DNA of 33,983 bases from a bacterium UBP2_UBA2255 (GTDB lineage Bacteria; Edwardsbacteria; AC1; EtOH8): assembly GCA_002347565.1 (NCBI GenBank), contig DDXR01000058.1:1-33983 (forward strand), written 5' to 3'. Both the position numbers and the translations under genes were made by a program. This document shows, in pieces, positions 8,057 through 16,297 of the stretch (positions within the stretch are counted from its first letter, which is position 1; the number at the start of each line of letters is the position of its first letter). The notes beneath the pieces were generated by a model that worked only from the letters and a program-made list of their open reading frames with translations, was not told where the DNA came from and did not search any database.

Positions 8057-9158
8057 GTGACCTCTCCGCCACCGCGTCCCAGCTGAATCGCTGCCGGGCG
8101 CGGGCCCGGCCGTTGGCGATCATCGACCGGCGCAGCGCGGCGCCGGCCATCACCTTGTCGATGGCCGCGGCCAACGCGGCAGGGTCCCCCTCCGGCACCA
8201 CCAGCCCGGCGTCGCCGACGATGTTCGGGATCTCGCCTGACGTCGAGCCGATCACCGGCACCCCGCACACCATCGCCTCCACCAGCACCAGGCCGAACTG
8301 CTCCTTCAACTTGGGCATGGTGACCGACGGAAGCACGAACAGGTCCATGGCGGACATGTAGGCATGGACCAACCGGTGCTCCGGCAACGCTCCGGTGAAG
8401 AGCACGCGGCCGTCAATGCCGAGTTCCCCGGCACGGCGCATCAATCCGGCTCGCGCCGGCCCCTCGCCCACGATCAGCAGCAGGTGCGGCCGGGTCAGGC
8501 GGGCCGATGCCTCGAGCAGATGGCGCAGTCCCTTCTGCTCGGTCAATCTGCCGGCGTACCCGATCGTGAAGCGATCCAGGCCCAACCGGGCCCGCAGCCT
8601 GGCCCGGTCGGCTGGTACCGCGGGCCGGATCGCGGGATCGTATCCCTGCCCCGCGACCGCCGTCGGCCCCCGGTACCCCTTGGCTCGCAGCACGTCGATG
8701 CCGTCATGGTTGCCTGTCAGGATGCCATCCGCGCCGCGCAGCACGGCCCGCTCGATGGCGGAAACCGGCCAGGGGAACTGCAGGTCCAGGTTCTGCCAGG
8801 CCATCAGCGCGTACTTCGCCCCCACCGCCCGGGCCAGCATCAGGCCTTGCAGCGCCGTCAGGCTGTACGGCTCGACCTCGAACTGCACCAGGTCCGGCTG
8901 GAAGTCACGGAGATGCCGGTAGATCACCGGGTGGTAAAGATAGCTGATGTTCTTGACGTTGGGCGTGACCGGCACCGCGTGGACAGCAAACCGGCCGGCG
9001 TTCCCCAGGTACGTCCGGTAGCCCTGTCCCATGTGGAGGGCCGGCCAGTATGCCGGTGCGATCAGTTGCAGCTCGAGATCGGGGTACGCCGACAGCGCGA
9101 CCAGCTTCTCCTGGTTGGTCGCGATCACCGCCGCGTGGCTGACGATGCTGATCCTCAT
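8025..9158 (-). CDS. Glycosyltransferase family 4
   Basis: A 377-residue GT4 enzyme. The N-terminal domain runs from MRISIVSHAAV and includes the QFEVEPYSL segment (92-100). The donor domain opens with YAGRLTEQKG (201-210), and the E-x7-E motif sits in KEQFGLVLVEAM (E286, E294). The C-terminus SWDAVAERSHAFY is the usual closing helix that packs back on the first domain. The start at 9158 overlaps the upstream stop as ATGA. The gene lies between the wzy-like gene and a second GT4, so it probably acts on the same repeat unit. Family membership is clear but specificity is not. Confidence 0.92.
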   Translation of the reverse strand: MRISIVSHAAVIATNQEKLVALSAYPDLELQLIAPAYWPALHMGQGYRTYLGNAGRFAVHAVPVTPNVKNISYLYHPVIYRHLRDFQPDLVQFEVEPYSLTALQGLMLARAVGAKYALMAWQNLDLQFPWPVSAIERAVLRGADGILTGNHDGIDVLRAKGYRGPTAVAGQGYDPAIRPAVPADRARLRARLGLDRFTIGYAGRLTEQKGLRHLLEASARLTRPHLLLIVGEGPARAGLMRRAGELGIDGRVLFTGALPEHRLVHAYMSAMDLFVLPSVTMPKLKEQFGLVLVEAMVCGVPVIGSTSGEIPNIVGDAGLVVPEGDPAALAAAIDKVMAGAALRRSMIANGRARARQRFSWDAVAERSHAFYRQLVVR

Positions 9159-10306
9159 GCCCCGCCCCGGTACACCCGCTCGGTCGACTCGGCGACGCTG
9201 TCCCAGGAATACCGTGCCCGCAGATCGGCAGTGCCCTTCCGCAGTGCCGCGCGCAGGCAGATCGACCCGGCCAGCGCGGCGATCGCAGCGGCCATCGCCG
9301 CCGGATCACCGGGCGGCACCAGCAGGGCATTGGCGCCCGCCCGGACCGTATCGGGCTGGTCGGGACCGGTGGTCGTGATCACCGGCAACCCGAACGCAGT
9401 GACCGTGGCGAAGCTACTGCGGGCATCGCTGACGCCTCCGCCATAGACCTGGATCGCCGCATCGGCGGCCGTCAGGTATTCGCGGGCCACCTCTTCCCGC
9501 AGGTATCCGGTCAGATGTACGATCCGTTCCAGGCCCATCTCCCGGAGCTGTCGCGCTACCCAGTCGCGGGTGATGGTCCCGGCGCCGCGGCCGCCGCCGC
9601 CGACCAGGAATAGCTTCGCATCGTCCCGTCCGCCGCAGGCGCTCCTGAACCCCTCGAGCAGCGAGCGATAGTCATGGTCAGGATGGATCACCCCGAACGT
9701 GACGAACATCATGTCGTGCGGGCCTACGCCGATCTTCCTGCGGAAGGTGGAGCGCCGCGTCACGTCGCGCCGGCCGGGCAGGATACCGGGACCGACCGGC
9801 ACCACGTCCACAGGCTTGTCGCTGCCGACCAGTCGAGCGATCTGGCCGGCCTGCCCGTTGGTGGTCGTGATGACCGCGTCGCTCCCCCCGACCAGCAGGC
9901 CGAACAGCCGGTCCCGCCAGCTTCCCGCCTTCGGGAACCAGTACGGCCCCTTGGGCGTGTGCACCGTTGTCACCATCCGGGCGCGCGGCAGTGCCGTCCG
10001 GCACGCGACCGGCAGTAGGCAGATGGACGCTTTCTCGTCGTACGCGATGGTGCCGTATTGGAGGTGGACGACGTCCGGGCCGAACGACCGCAAACGGGAG
10101 AGCAACGTCACCAAGCCCAGTGGGCCCCATTGCGCGGCTACGCCCAGCACCGGCAAACCATCCCCGGTGAGGATACGGGGATCGCGCCGCGTCAACACGG
10201 CGATCTCGCGACCGCGCGCCCGGATGGCGGACGCCAGGTTGCGGGTATAGTCGCCGACCCCGCAGTCCATGCCGGGATAGCTTCCACTGATCATCGCGAT
10301 CCTCAT
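9155..10306 (-). CDS. Glycosyltransferase family 4, variant without a clear E-x7-E motif
   Basis: A 383-residue GT4-type protein. It begins MRIAMISGSYPGMDCGVGDY, with the C-G-V-G-D-Y-T-R-N-L loop (15-24) typical of one GT4 branch, and has HLQYG (81-85) and a VTFGVIHPDHDY donor-domain entry. Where most GT4 proteins carry E-x7-E, this one reads VSDARSSFATVTAFGLPVITT, without the two glutamates. The same region in its branch often has an R-S-S/G-x5-A-x-G pattern, so I read this as a subfamily trait and not as damage. A glycine-rich VGGGGRGAG stretch follows the donor domain strand. The ATG at 10306 overlaps the deacetylase stop as ATGA, which sets the start. The longer open frame upstream lies inside the deacetylase gene. 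Confidence 0.88.
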   Translation of the reverse strand: MRIAMISGSYPGMDCGVGDYTRNLASAIRARGREIAVLTRRDPRILTGDGLPVLGVAAQWGPLGLVTLLSRLRSFGPDVVHLQYGTIAYDEKASICLLPVACRTALPRARMVTTVHTPKGPYWFPKAGSWRDRLFGLLVGGSDAVITTTNGQAGQIARLVGSDKPVDVVPVGPGILPGRRDVTRRSTFRRKIGVGPHDMMFVTFGVIHPDHDYRSLLEGFRSACGGRDDAKLFLVGGGGRGAGTITRDWVARQLREMGLERIVHLTGYLREEVAREYLTAADAAIQVYGGGVSDARSSFATVTAFGLPVITTTGPDQPDTVRAGANALLVPPGDPAAMAAAIAALAGSICLRAALRKGTADLRARYSWDSVAESTERVYRGGA

Positions 10307-11001
10307 CCCGACACCTCCCGATGCAGCAACCGCAGACGGAACCGCCACAGAGGCTCACCGTGGGTGATAGTCATCCTGGGAAGATCGAAGCGGTCGGCGT
10401 TTCCGGTTCGCGACACGCCGAACCCCAGCTGGTATCCCTCCCGCTCCACCAACCGCCGGACCGCCGGCGAGCTGAAGCCGTAGGGATAGGCGATGCTCGG
10501 CACCGGCGGCGCCAGCTTGGCCGACAAGGCCTGCTTCGCGGTCCGGACATCGAGCGCCGCCTGCTCCGGGGACAGCTCTCGCAGATCGACATGCCGGTGC
10601 CCGTGGCTCCCGAATTCCGCGCCTTGGGACGCCATGTCGGCCGCCTGGTCCCAGTTGATCATCGGCAACGATAGATGCGAGTTGAAATCAGATGCCCTGC
10701 CGATCCAGGCCGTGGAGAGAAAGAAGACAGCGCTGAAGCCGTGCTCCTGCAGCGCCGGCCAGGCGGTATCGCAGTTGTCGCGGTACCCGTCATCGAAGGT
10801 TATTAACAGCTCCCGCCGGCTGAACACCGCGCCCCGGTCCAGCCTGTCCCGCAGTTGCGGCAGTCCGATCGTCCGGTATCCCAGCCGGCGCAATAGGTCC
10901 AACTGCCCCACGAATTGCGCCAGCGGGATACGGGTGGGCTCCCCGCAGTCGCTGCCGTCGGCGGCGACGCTGTGGTACAGCAGGATCACCGGGAGCTTCA
11001 T
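10303..11001 (-). CDS. Polysaccharide deacetylase (NodB-like, carbohydrate esterase 4)
   Basis: A 232-residue CE4/NodB-homology protein that would remove N- or O-acetyl groups from a sugar using a divalent metal. TFDDG (68-72) gives the catalytic base D70 and metal ligand D71. S-H-G-H-R-H (132-137) gives the two metal histidines (H133, H137). YPYG (172-175) is motif 3. The protein starts MKLPVILLYHSVA, lining up with the conserved first strand, with no signal peptide or membrane anchor. It therefore probably works in the cytoplasm on a lipid-linked or nucleotide-linked sugar, unlike secreted poly-GlcNAc or peptidoglycan deacetylases. ATGA overlaps on both sides tie it to two GT4 genes, suggesting that one of them uses its product. 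The acetylated substrate is not known. Confidence 0.9.
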   Translation of the reverse strand: MKLPVILLYHSVAADGSDCGEPTRIPLAQFVGQLDLLRRLGYRTIGLPQLRDRLDRGAVFSRRELLITFDDGYRDNCDTAWPALQEHGFSAVFFLSTAWIGRASDFNSHLSLPMINWDQAADMASQGAEFGSHGHRHVDLRELSPEQAALDVRTAKQALSAKLAPPVPSIAYPYGFSSPAVRRLVEREGYQLGFGVSRTGNADRFDLPRMTITHGEPLWRFRLRLLHREVSG

Positions 11002-12050
11002 GCCGCCGGCCCCTGGAGGGCCTTCCGGTACACCGCGCAGTACTGCTCGGCGATCCTGTCCCACGTGTGCCGCTCCGCGGCCAATCGGGCCGCGGCACCG
11101 ATCGCACGCCGTTCGTCGCTGTCCCGGGACAATCGGAGCAGCAGGCCGGCGATCGCCTCCGCGTTCCGCGGGACCAGGAACCCGTCACGCCCATTGTCGA
11201 TGACGTCCTCCGAGCCGCCGGCCGCCGTGGCCAGCACCGGGAGCCCGGCCGACATCGCCTCCAGCACAGTCAGCGGCATGCCGTCGTAGTAGGAACAGTT
11301 CAGGAAACCGTCGGCCGCGAAGTAGAGCTGGGTCATCTCCTCGTCGCTCAAGATACCAGTCCCGTTTACGCCATCCGGCCAGACCCGCCGCTCGGCCGTG
11401 ACCACCAGCAGCCGGCTGCGCTGGAACCGAGCGTGAAACCTCAGAAAGGCGCGCTCAGCGAGGCGATAGTTCTTGATGCTGTCCTCGGTGCGGCCAACGA
11501 ACAGCCAGTGGGTCACACCGGGATCAATTCCCAACTGCCGCCGCAGGCGATCGATGACCGCCTGGTCGGGAACGGCGGACGGGCACCCGTTGGGTACGAT
11601 CGTGATCCGCTCTGCGGCGACGCCATACCAGCGGCGGGCGCCGTCGCGGGCGAACCGGCTGACGGCGGTTACCTGTGCCGCCCGGCGGCCGCTGGCGTAC
11701 TCCCTGGCGATGCCGGCCCGGAACCAGCCGGCGCGCAGGTTGCCGAAGGCCGGCAGGTATGACAGCCCGAGGCCCACGATCGTCCCAAAGTACGTGTGGA
11801 CTGTGCCCAGCGTTCTCCGTCTGAACAGCCCGGGCAAACCGAAGGACCCGAAGGTGTGGATTACATCGTGTCGGCCGGGGTCGAGGTCCCCCACTGGGAC
11901 GAACCGCACGGCGCCGCACGGCCTTCCGGCAGTGCCGCTGACTTCCACGTCATGACCCAGGCCCGACAGCGCCTTCGCCAGGAAAGACACCAACCGGGGG
12001 ATGCCACTGACCTCATTCAGGTCGAGGGTGACCGCCAGGACGATCCTCAT
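10998..12050 (-). CDS. Glycosyltransferase family 4
   Basis: A 350-residue GT4 protein, slightly short for the family. The N-terminal domain has N-E-V-S-G-I-P-R-L (12-20) in the acceptor-side loop and VIHTFGSFG. The central VTAVSRFARDGARRWYGV segment is the usual interdomain helix, followed by IVPNG. The donor domain begins at LFVGRTEDSIKNY, and the nucleotide-binding motif is DGMPLTVLEAM, where Asp replaces the first Glu of E-x7-E, a common substitution. It ends next to the nucleotidyltransferase gene: the upstream TAG (12051-12053) directly abuts this ATG. The stop overlaps the deacetylase gene as ATGA. Which sugar it transfers is unknown. Confidence 0.9.
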   Translation of the reverse strand: MRIVLAVTLDLNEVSGIPRLVSFLAKALSGLGHDVEVSGTAGRPCGAVRFVPVGDLDPGRHDVIHTFGSFGLPGLFRRRTLGTVHTYFGTIVGLGLSYLPAFGNLRAGWFRAGIAREYASGRRAAQVTAVSRFARDGARRWYGVAAERITIVPNGCPSAVPDQAVIDRLRRQLGIDPGVTHWLFVGRTEDSIKNYRLAERAFLRFHARFQRSRLLVVTAERRVWPDGVNGTGILSDEEMTQLYFAADGFLNCSYYDGMPLTVLEAMSAGLPVLATAAGGSEDVIDNGRDGFLVPRNAEAIAGLLLRLSRDSDERRAIGAAARLAAERHTWDRIAEQYCAVYRKALQGPAA

Positions 12051-12749
12051 CTATGGCCTGACCCGGTGGTGCCGCATGTCATCAACAGCCCTCTGGTAAT
12101 CATCGAGGTGGCCGATGTCCATCCAGTATCCCTTGATCTGGAATTTGATAACCCGCCGCCCCGCGGCGATCGCCGCGGTGATCAGCTGCGGCATGTCGTA
12201 CCTCCCGCGGGCCGGAATCAGCCCAATCACGCCAGGGTGGACGATGTACACCCCTGCGCTGATCAGCGAACGCAGTCGCGGTTTTTCGGTGATGGCGACG
12301 ATGTCGTCGCCGCGGCACTCAAGCACGCCGTAGGGGATCTCGGTCTCGAGCGCCCTCACCCCCACCGTGATCTGCGCATCGCCGCTGTGGTGGGCCCGGT
12401 GCATCACCCGGAAATCGAGCTCCGTCAGCACATCCCCGTTCATCAGCAGGAAATCGCCGCGTAGCCGGTGCCGCAGACGGCGCAGTATCCCCGCGGTCCC
12501 CAGCGGGGCGGTCTCCCGGGTGTAATTGATGCGGACACCCCATTTCCTGCCGTCACCGAAGTACGTTTCGATCAGCTCGGAACGGTATCCGGTGGCGATC
12601 AGGACGTCACGGATGCCGGCGCGCCGCAGGCGCCGCAGAATCAGTTCCAGGATTGGCGTCTCGCCGATTGGCAGCAGCGGTTTTGGGATGGCGTAGGTCA
12701 GCGGACGCAGGCGCGTCCCCATGCCGCCCGCCATGATCACGGCCTGCAT
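12051..12749 (-). CDS. Sugar-1-phosphate nucleotidyltransferase
   Basis: A 232-residue single-domain nucleotidyltransferase (NTP_transferase family) that would condense NTP and a hexose-1-phosphate to an NDP-sugar. The start MQAVIMAGGMGTRLRPLT contains the G-G-x-G-T-R-L signature (8-14). K23 in P-K-P-L-L-P-I is the usual catalytic-region lysine. MNGDVL (103-108) carries the metal-binding Asp, ITEKP (153-157) is the sugar-binding stretch and Y-W-M-D-I-G (208-213) has the second acidic site. It lacks the C-terminal beta-helix of GlmU or GMP and the CBS domains of PtmE. Its place before a 4,6-dehydratase and a 4-reductase suggests it activates the first sugar of that path, perhaps to a GDP-hexose. 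The ATG at 12749 has GAGGA eight nt upstream, overlapping the previous stop. Confidence 0.9.
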   Translation of the reverse strand: MQAVIMAGGMGTRLRPLTYAIPKPLLPIGETPILELILRRLRRAGIRDVLIATGYRSELIETYFGDGRKWGVRINYTRETAPLGTAGILRRLRHRLRGDFLLMNGDVLTELDFRVMHRAHHSGDAQITVGVRALETEIPYGVLECRGDDIVAITEKPRLRSLISAGVYIVHPGVIGLIPARGRYDMPQLITAAIAAGRRVIKFQIKGYWMDIGHLDDYQRAVDDMRHHRVRP

Positions 12750-12759
12750 GCGGGCATCC

Positions 12760-13752
12760 TCACAGGTTGTACTCGTCAATGCGGTACTGGTCGACGTGCT
12801 CCTGGATCCAGTCCACCGTCAGTTTCAGCCCCTGGTCGAATCCGTAGCGCGGCTTCCATCCCAGCAACCGGGCGGCCTTGCGGTTGTCCGCCAGCAGCCG
12901 CATCACTTCGCTCTTACGGGGACGCACCCGCTGCCGGTCGGCGACGATCCGTGCCTTCCCCCCGGCTAGCCGGATAATCCGCCGCGCCGTGTCTTCGACG
13001 GTGTGTGCCTGTCCCGTCCCCAGGTTGATCACCTCTCCGTGCACCGAGTCCGGGGCTTCGGCTGCCGCAATGAACCCGGCCGACGTATCCTTGACATAGG
13101 TGAAGTCCCGCTTGGGGGTCAGGCTGCCCAGCCGGACCGTATCGCGGGTGAGGGCCTGCATGGCAATGGTCGGTATCACCGCCCGGGCCGACTGCCGCGG
13201 ACCGTAAGTGTTGAACGGGCGGACTGTCACCACCGGCAGGTCGAAGGATGCGAAGAAGCTATCCGCCAGCTTGTCGGCCCCGATCTTGGAGGCCGAATAG
13301 GGCGACTGCGCCTTGAGGGGGTGCGCCTCATCGATCGGCACGTACTCGCCGGTGCCGTAGACCTCGCTGGTCGACGTGTGGATCAGCCGCCGCACGCCGA
13401 TATCGCGGGCGGCCATCAGCACGTTGAGGGTCCCCATCACGTTGACCTCGGCAGTCTCCGCCGGGTGACGATAGGAATAGGGGATGGCGATCAGCGCCCC
13501 CAGGTGGAACACGTAGCGGCAGCCGGCCATCGCCGCCTTGACCGCGTGAAAATCCCGCAGGTCGCCGCGGTAGATGTCGACCGTCCCCAGCAGCTCCGGC
13601 GGCAGGTAGCGCAGGCTGCCGATGGCGCCGCCGCCGGTGTAGCGCACGAAGGCCCGCACCCGGGCGCCCCGCGCCGCCAGGTCCTCGCAGAGGTGGCTGC
13701 CGATGAACCCGGCCGCGCCTGTCACCAGCACCGTTTTGTTCTTCCAGCTCAT
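12760..13752 (-). CDS. NAD-dependent nucleotide-sugar 4,6-dehydratase, LegB-like SDR
   Basis: A 330-residue extended short-chain dehydrogenase. The NAD-binding loop is GAAGFIG (12-18), the active-site T-S-T-S-E (126-130) has the acidic residue used by 4,6-dehydratases, and Y-S-A-S-K (152-156) is the Tyr/Lys pair. RPFNTYGPRQSARAVIPT is the substrate-binding block, very close to what I recall for LegB-type dehydratases of legionaminic acid loci. The expected reaction is conversion of an NDP-hexose or NDP-HexNAc to its 4-keto-6-deoxy form. The other legionaminate genes (aminotransferase, NeuB-like synthase, CMP transferase) are absent, so the product more likely feeds the reductase encoded just upstream in the operon. 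Gaps of 37 and 10 nt separate it from its neighbours. NDP preference is uncertain. Confidence 0.88.
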   Translation of the reverse strand: MSWKNKTVLVTGAAGFIGSHLCEDLAARGARVRAFVRYTGGGAIGSLRYLPPELLGTVDIYRGDLRDFHAVKAAMAGCRYVFHLGALIAIPYSYRHPAETAEVNVMGTLNVLMAARDIGVRRLIHTSTSEVYGTGEYVPIDEAHPLKAQSPYSASKIGADKLADSFFASFDLPVVTVRPFNTYGPRQSARAVIPTIAMQALTRDTVRLGSLTPKRDFTYVKDTSAGFIAAAEAPDSVHGEVINLGTGQAHTVEDTARRIIRLAGGKARIVADRQRVRPRKSEVMRLLADNRKAARLLGWKPRYGFDQGLKLTVDWIQEHVDQYRIDEYNL

Positions 13753-13789
13753 TGCTGCCTCGTTCTGATGGTGTTCGACCGCAGTGCCG

Positions 13790-14728
13790 CTAGGCGCGAT
13801 ACCGCTGCCGCCAGTAATTGAGGATGTCCGCTAGCGTTTGCCCCATCTCGATCTCCTTCTTCCAGCCGGTCAGCGCGTGGAACTTGGCCGTCGACCCGAC
13901 GCTGACCGGCACGTCGCCGGATTGTAGCCGGTCGGGATCGGCCTCGACCGCGATCCGCCGGTCGCTCATCGCCAGTAAGCGATCCAGCACGAACTGCCCC
14001 GAGTAGCCCTGCCCCCCGGCGATGTTGTAGATGCCGCCCTTGATCCCCCGCTCTGCCGCAGCCAGGTAGCCCCGCACCACGTCGCGCACGTCGATGATGT
14101 CGCGCACCGACCCCAGGTTGCCGACCCTGATCACCGGCGGTTGCGAACCGTTCTCGATCAATGCGATCTGCGAGGCGAAGGCCGAAGCCATCGACACCGG
14201 CTTGCTCTGCCCCGGCCCGATGTGGTTGAACGGCCGCAGCCGCACGATGTCCATGTCGTGCAGCAGGTGGTACATCTGGGCGGTGTAGTCCTGGCTGACC
14301 TTCGAGAGGCCGTACACGGTCAGCGGCTTGAGCGGCGCGGTCTCGGCGATCGGCACCTCGTCGGGCCGCACCAGGCCGTACTCGGCGCTGGAACAGATGA
14401 CGATGAACCGGCTGCCGGGGAAACGATGTCGGCCGGCCTCCAGCAGATTGATGGTCCCGAGGACGTTGGTCCTGAAGAAATCCTCGGCGCTCTGGTGCGG
14501 CAGGGCGACGGTCAACCCGGCCAGGTGAAAGACGTCGTCGAACGACCTTCCCCGCAGGACCTCATCGACTTGGCACCGTTCGCAGATGTCGCAGACCAGC
14601 GTCTCCGTCGCGCTGCCGGGATCGGCCGCGGCGTCGAGGCCGGTGACGGCCCAGCCCCGCGCCGCCAGCAGTTCGGCCAGGTGCCGCCCAGCGAACCCGC
14701 TGCTGCCGGTGATCAGGGCCTTCTTCAC
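13790..14728 (-). CDS. GDP-6-deoxy-4-ketohexose reductase-like SDR (Rmd type)
   Basis: A 312-residue extended SDR. The nucleotide-binding loop is TGSSGFAG (7-14). CSSAEYG (112-118) lacks the dehydratase acid pattern, while Y139-G-L-S-K143 is the catalytic pair. RPFNHIGPGQ (165-174) is the signature I associate with Rmd, the GDP-4-dehydro-6-deoxy-D-mannose reductase that makes GDP-D-rhamnose. The substrate would come from a 4,6-dehydratase, and the LegB-like gene next door is the only candidate in the window, since no typical Gmd is present. The start is GTG at 14728 with GGAGGGG five nt upstream, only 1 nt after the stop of the GT2 gene. Reductase activity is a confident family inference; the exact sugar is not. 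Confidence 0.86.
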   Translation of the reverse strand: MKKALITGSSGFAGRHLAELLAARGWAVTGLDAAADPGSATETLVCDICERCQVDEVLRGRSFDDVFHLAGLTVALPHQSAEDFFRTNVLGTINLLEAGRHRFPGSRFIVICSSAEYGLVRPDEVPIAETAPLKPLTVYGLSKVSQDYTAQMYHLLHDMDIVRLRPFNHIGPGQSKPVSMASAFASQIALIENGSQPPVIRVGNLGSVRDIIDVRDVVRGYLAAAERGIKGGIYNIAGGQGYSGQFVLDRLLAMSDRRIAVEADPDRLQSGDVPVSVGSTAKFHALTGWKKEIEMGQTLADILNYWRQRYRA

Positions 14729-14729
14729 G

Positions 14730-15623
14730 TCATCCCCTCCATCCCGCCGCCCGGTGCGTGAAACCGGCCCAGAGGCCCAGCGACCCCGAGAGCGCCAGCT
14801 GCCAATCCCTCTCTCCCTTCGCCCATCCGATCGCCTCACGAAGCCGCGCCGCAGTGAACGGCATAAAGTGTTTTTTCTCGATATGCTTGTCCGCCAACAG
14901 CACGTAATTGTGAAACCTGGCGCGTATCATGGCATTCATGCTGGCCCGGTTCCCACCGAGAGGAGTCATCCGGTGATCAGCGGAAGCCCGAGGGTCGAAC
15001 AGTATCGTCAATCCCAGCTCTCCAATCGTCAGGGCCAGGTCGGTTTCCTCGAACATCCCGCTGGCCGTGAACCGCGGGTCAAAGCCGCCGGTCCGCAGGA
15101 AAGCCTCTCGGCGGAATGACCAATTGCATCCGTAAACGTGATCGACCGATGTTTGGAACTCCGTGTTGAAATTGGTCGTCATGGTCCCCGTGCGACGGTC
15201 GAAGGTGCCGACCGGATCGTCCGGTCCGACCGGGACGTCATACTGCGTCGTCACCCGGCCGGCCACCGCTCCGACGCCCGGGTCCGCATAATGGCCGAGG
15301 TGCGCCCCGACCAGTTCCGGGCAGGCGATGATGTCATCGTCGATCGACAGGATTATCTCCCCAGCCGCCTGCGCCGCGCCGAAGTTGCGGGCCCGGGGCG
15401 AGCCGCACCTGGGTATGTGATGATACTGGACTCTGGGCCAGGCGGCTGCGCTTCGTGACAGCTGGTCCCCGATCGGCCGATCGCTCTGGTCGACGACCAC
15501 GATCTCGAACCGCCGGCAGGTTTGCGCCAGCAGGGACCCCAATGCTGCGCCTGCGGTGCCGGGCCTGTTCAGCGTCGGCATCACGACCGAGAGAGTCGGT
15601 AAGGGGCGCTGGCGCACGATCAT
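14730..15623 (-). CDS. Glycosyltransferase family 2
   Basis: A 297-residue inverting GT2 enzyme with a GT-A fold. The N-terminal strand is LSVVMPTLNR (11-20), followed by IVVVDQSDRP (41-50) for nucleotide binding. S-I-D-D-D (93-97) is the metal-binding D-x-D region. A C-N-W-S-F-R-R block and G-M-F-E-E-T-D-L-A give the acceptor loop and catalytic base region (E-E/T-D). It is complete and of normal length, without membrane segments. The ATG at 15623 overlaps the upstream methyltransferase stop as ATGA. Between this enzyme and the reductase there is a single nt, so the pair is likely co-translated; a link between the deoxysugar product and this transferase is possible but unproven. Confidence 0.91.
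   Translation of the reverse strand: MIVRQRPLPTLSVVMPTLNRPGTAGAALGSLLAQTCRRFEIVVVDQSDRPIGDQLSRSAAAWPRVQYHHIPRCGSPRARNFGAAQAAGEIILSIDDDIIACPELVGAHLGHYADPGVGAVAGRVTTQYDVPVGPDDPVGTFDRRTGTMTTNFNTEFQTSVDHVYGCNWSFRREAFLRTGGFDPRFTASGMFEETDLALTIGELGLTILFDPRASADHRMTPLGGNRASMNAMIRARFHNYVLLADKHIEKKHFMPFTAARLREAIGWAKGERDWQLALSGSLGLWAGFTHRAAGWRG
14734..14740 (-). promoter_or_regulatory. Ribosome binding site deciding a GTG start
   Basis: GGAGGGG on the minus strand, five nt before GTG 14728. An overlapping ATG at 14733 is followed at once by ACG and TGA, so only the GTG can start the reductase. Confidence 0.7.
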
Positions 15624-16297
15624 CGCACTGCCCGGGCGGTGAAGATGTACTGCGATGCGAACACCCCCGGGTATCTCCGGCGCCATCTGGGGAACAGCGG
15701 CAGCCACGCCAATCTGCTGCCGGAGACCTCGGGGAACACCGGTTCCGCCAGCGTGACCGTGAATCCCGCCCGTTCCAGTAGCGCCCGGCCGGAATCCATG
15801 GTGAAGAACCGCAGATGGTTGCGGTCAAGGATCCCCCAGTCGGTGTAGTCCCACCTGCCCCGGAAGAACAGGTCGCGCCGCACCTCCCAATAGGCGACGT
15901 TGGGCAGCGACACGATCAGCGTCCCCGCGTCCGTCAGCGCCCGCCGGATCCTGTCCAGGACGATCTCCGGCTGCCGCAGGTGTTCCAGCACGTCGGCCGC
16001 GACCACCGCGTCGAACGTCCGCGGCAGCTTGTCCCAGACGCCGGCGTCCTCGGCGTCGCCCTCCAGCACCAGGTCGTACCGCTCACCGGCCTCGCGCGCC
16101 AGGCGGGCGTCGAGTTCGATGCCGGCGAGGTAGCGGACGCCATGGCGTCGCCGCAGATGCTCGCCGATGTACCCGTTGGCGCACCCGACATCCAGCACCG
16201 CGGCGGCGCCGTCCGCCAGCTCGGCGATCCGCAGGCGGGAGCCGGCGGCGCGGTCGTCCATCGTGCCCCGGTAATCCGTCGTCGCGGCGGCCATCAT
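15620..16297 (-). CDS. Class I SAM-dependent methyltransferase
   Basis: A 225-residue methyltransferase of the Methyltransf_23 style common in glycan loci. Motif I is VLDVGCANG (34-42), the acidic residue after strand 2 is in AGIELD, and ADVLEHL (101-107) is motif IV. The segment YWEVRRDLFFRGRWDYTDWG (137-156), followed by an H-L-R-F-F-T block, is a recurring pattern in methyltransferases that act next to GT2 and GT4 genes. Two adjacent ATGs (16297, 16294) are present; the first overlaps the upstream fusion-gene stop as ATGA and is preferred. The long open frame further upstream lies within the fusion glycosyltransferase gene. The methyl acceptor is not known. Confidence 0.88.
   Translation of the reverse strand: MMAAATTDYRGTMDDRAAGSRLRIAELADGAAAVLDVGCANGYIGEHLRRRHGVRYLAGIELDARLAREAGERYDLVLEGDAEDAGVWDKLPRTFDAVVAADVLEHLRQPEIVLDRIRRALTDAGTLIVSLPNVAYWEVRRDLFFRGRWDYTDWGILDRNHLRFFTMDSGRALLERAGFTVTLAEPVFPEVSGSRLAWLPLFPRWRRRYPGVFASQYIFTARAVR

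Noticed and set aside
9155..10306. Loss of catalytic glutamates suggesting a dead GT4 enzyme.
   Set aside because: The replaced region follows a pattern I associate with a GT4 branch, and the rest of the protein is intact, so I treat it as a variant and not a pseudogene.
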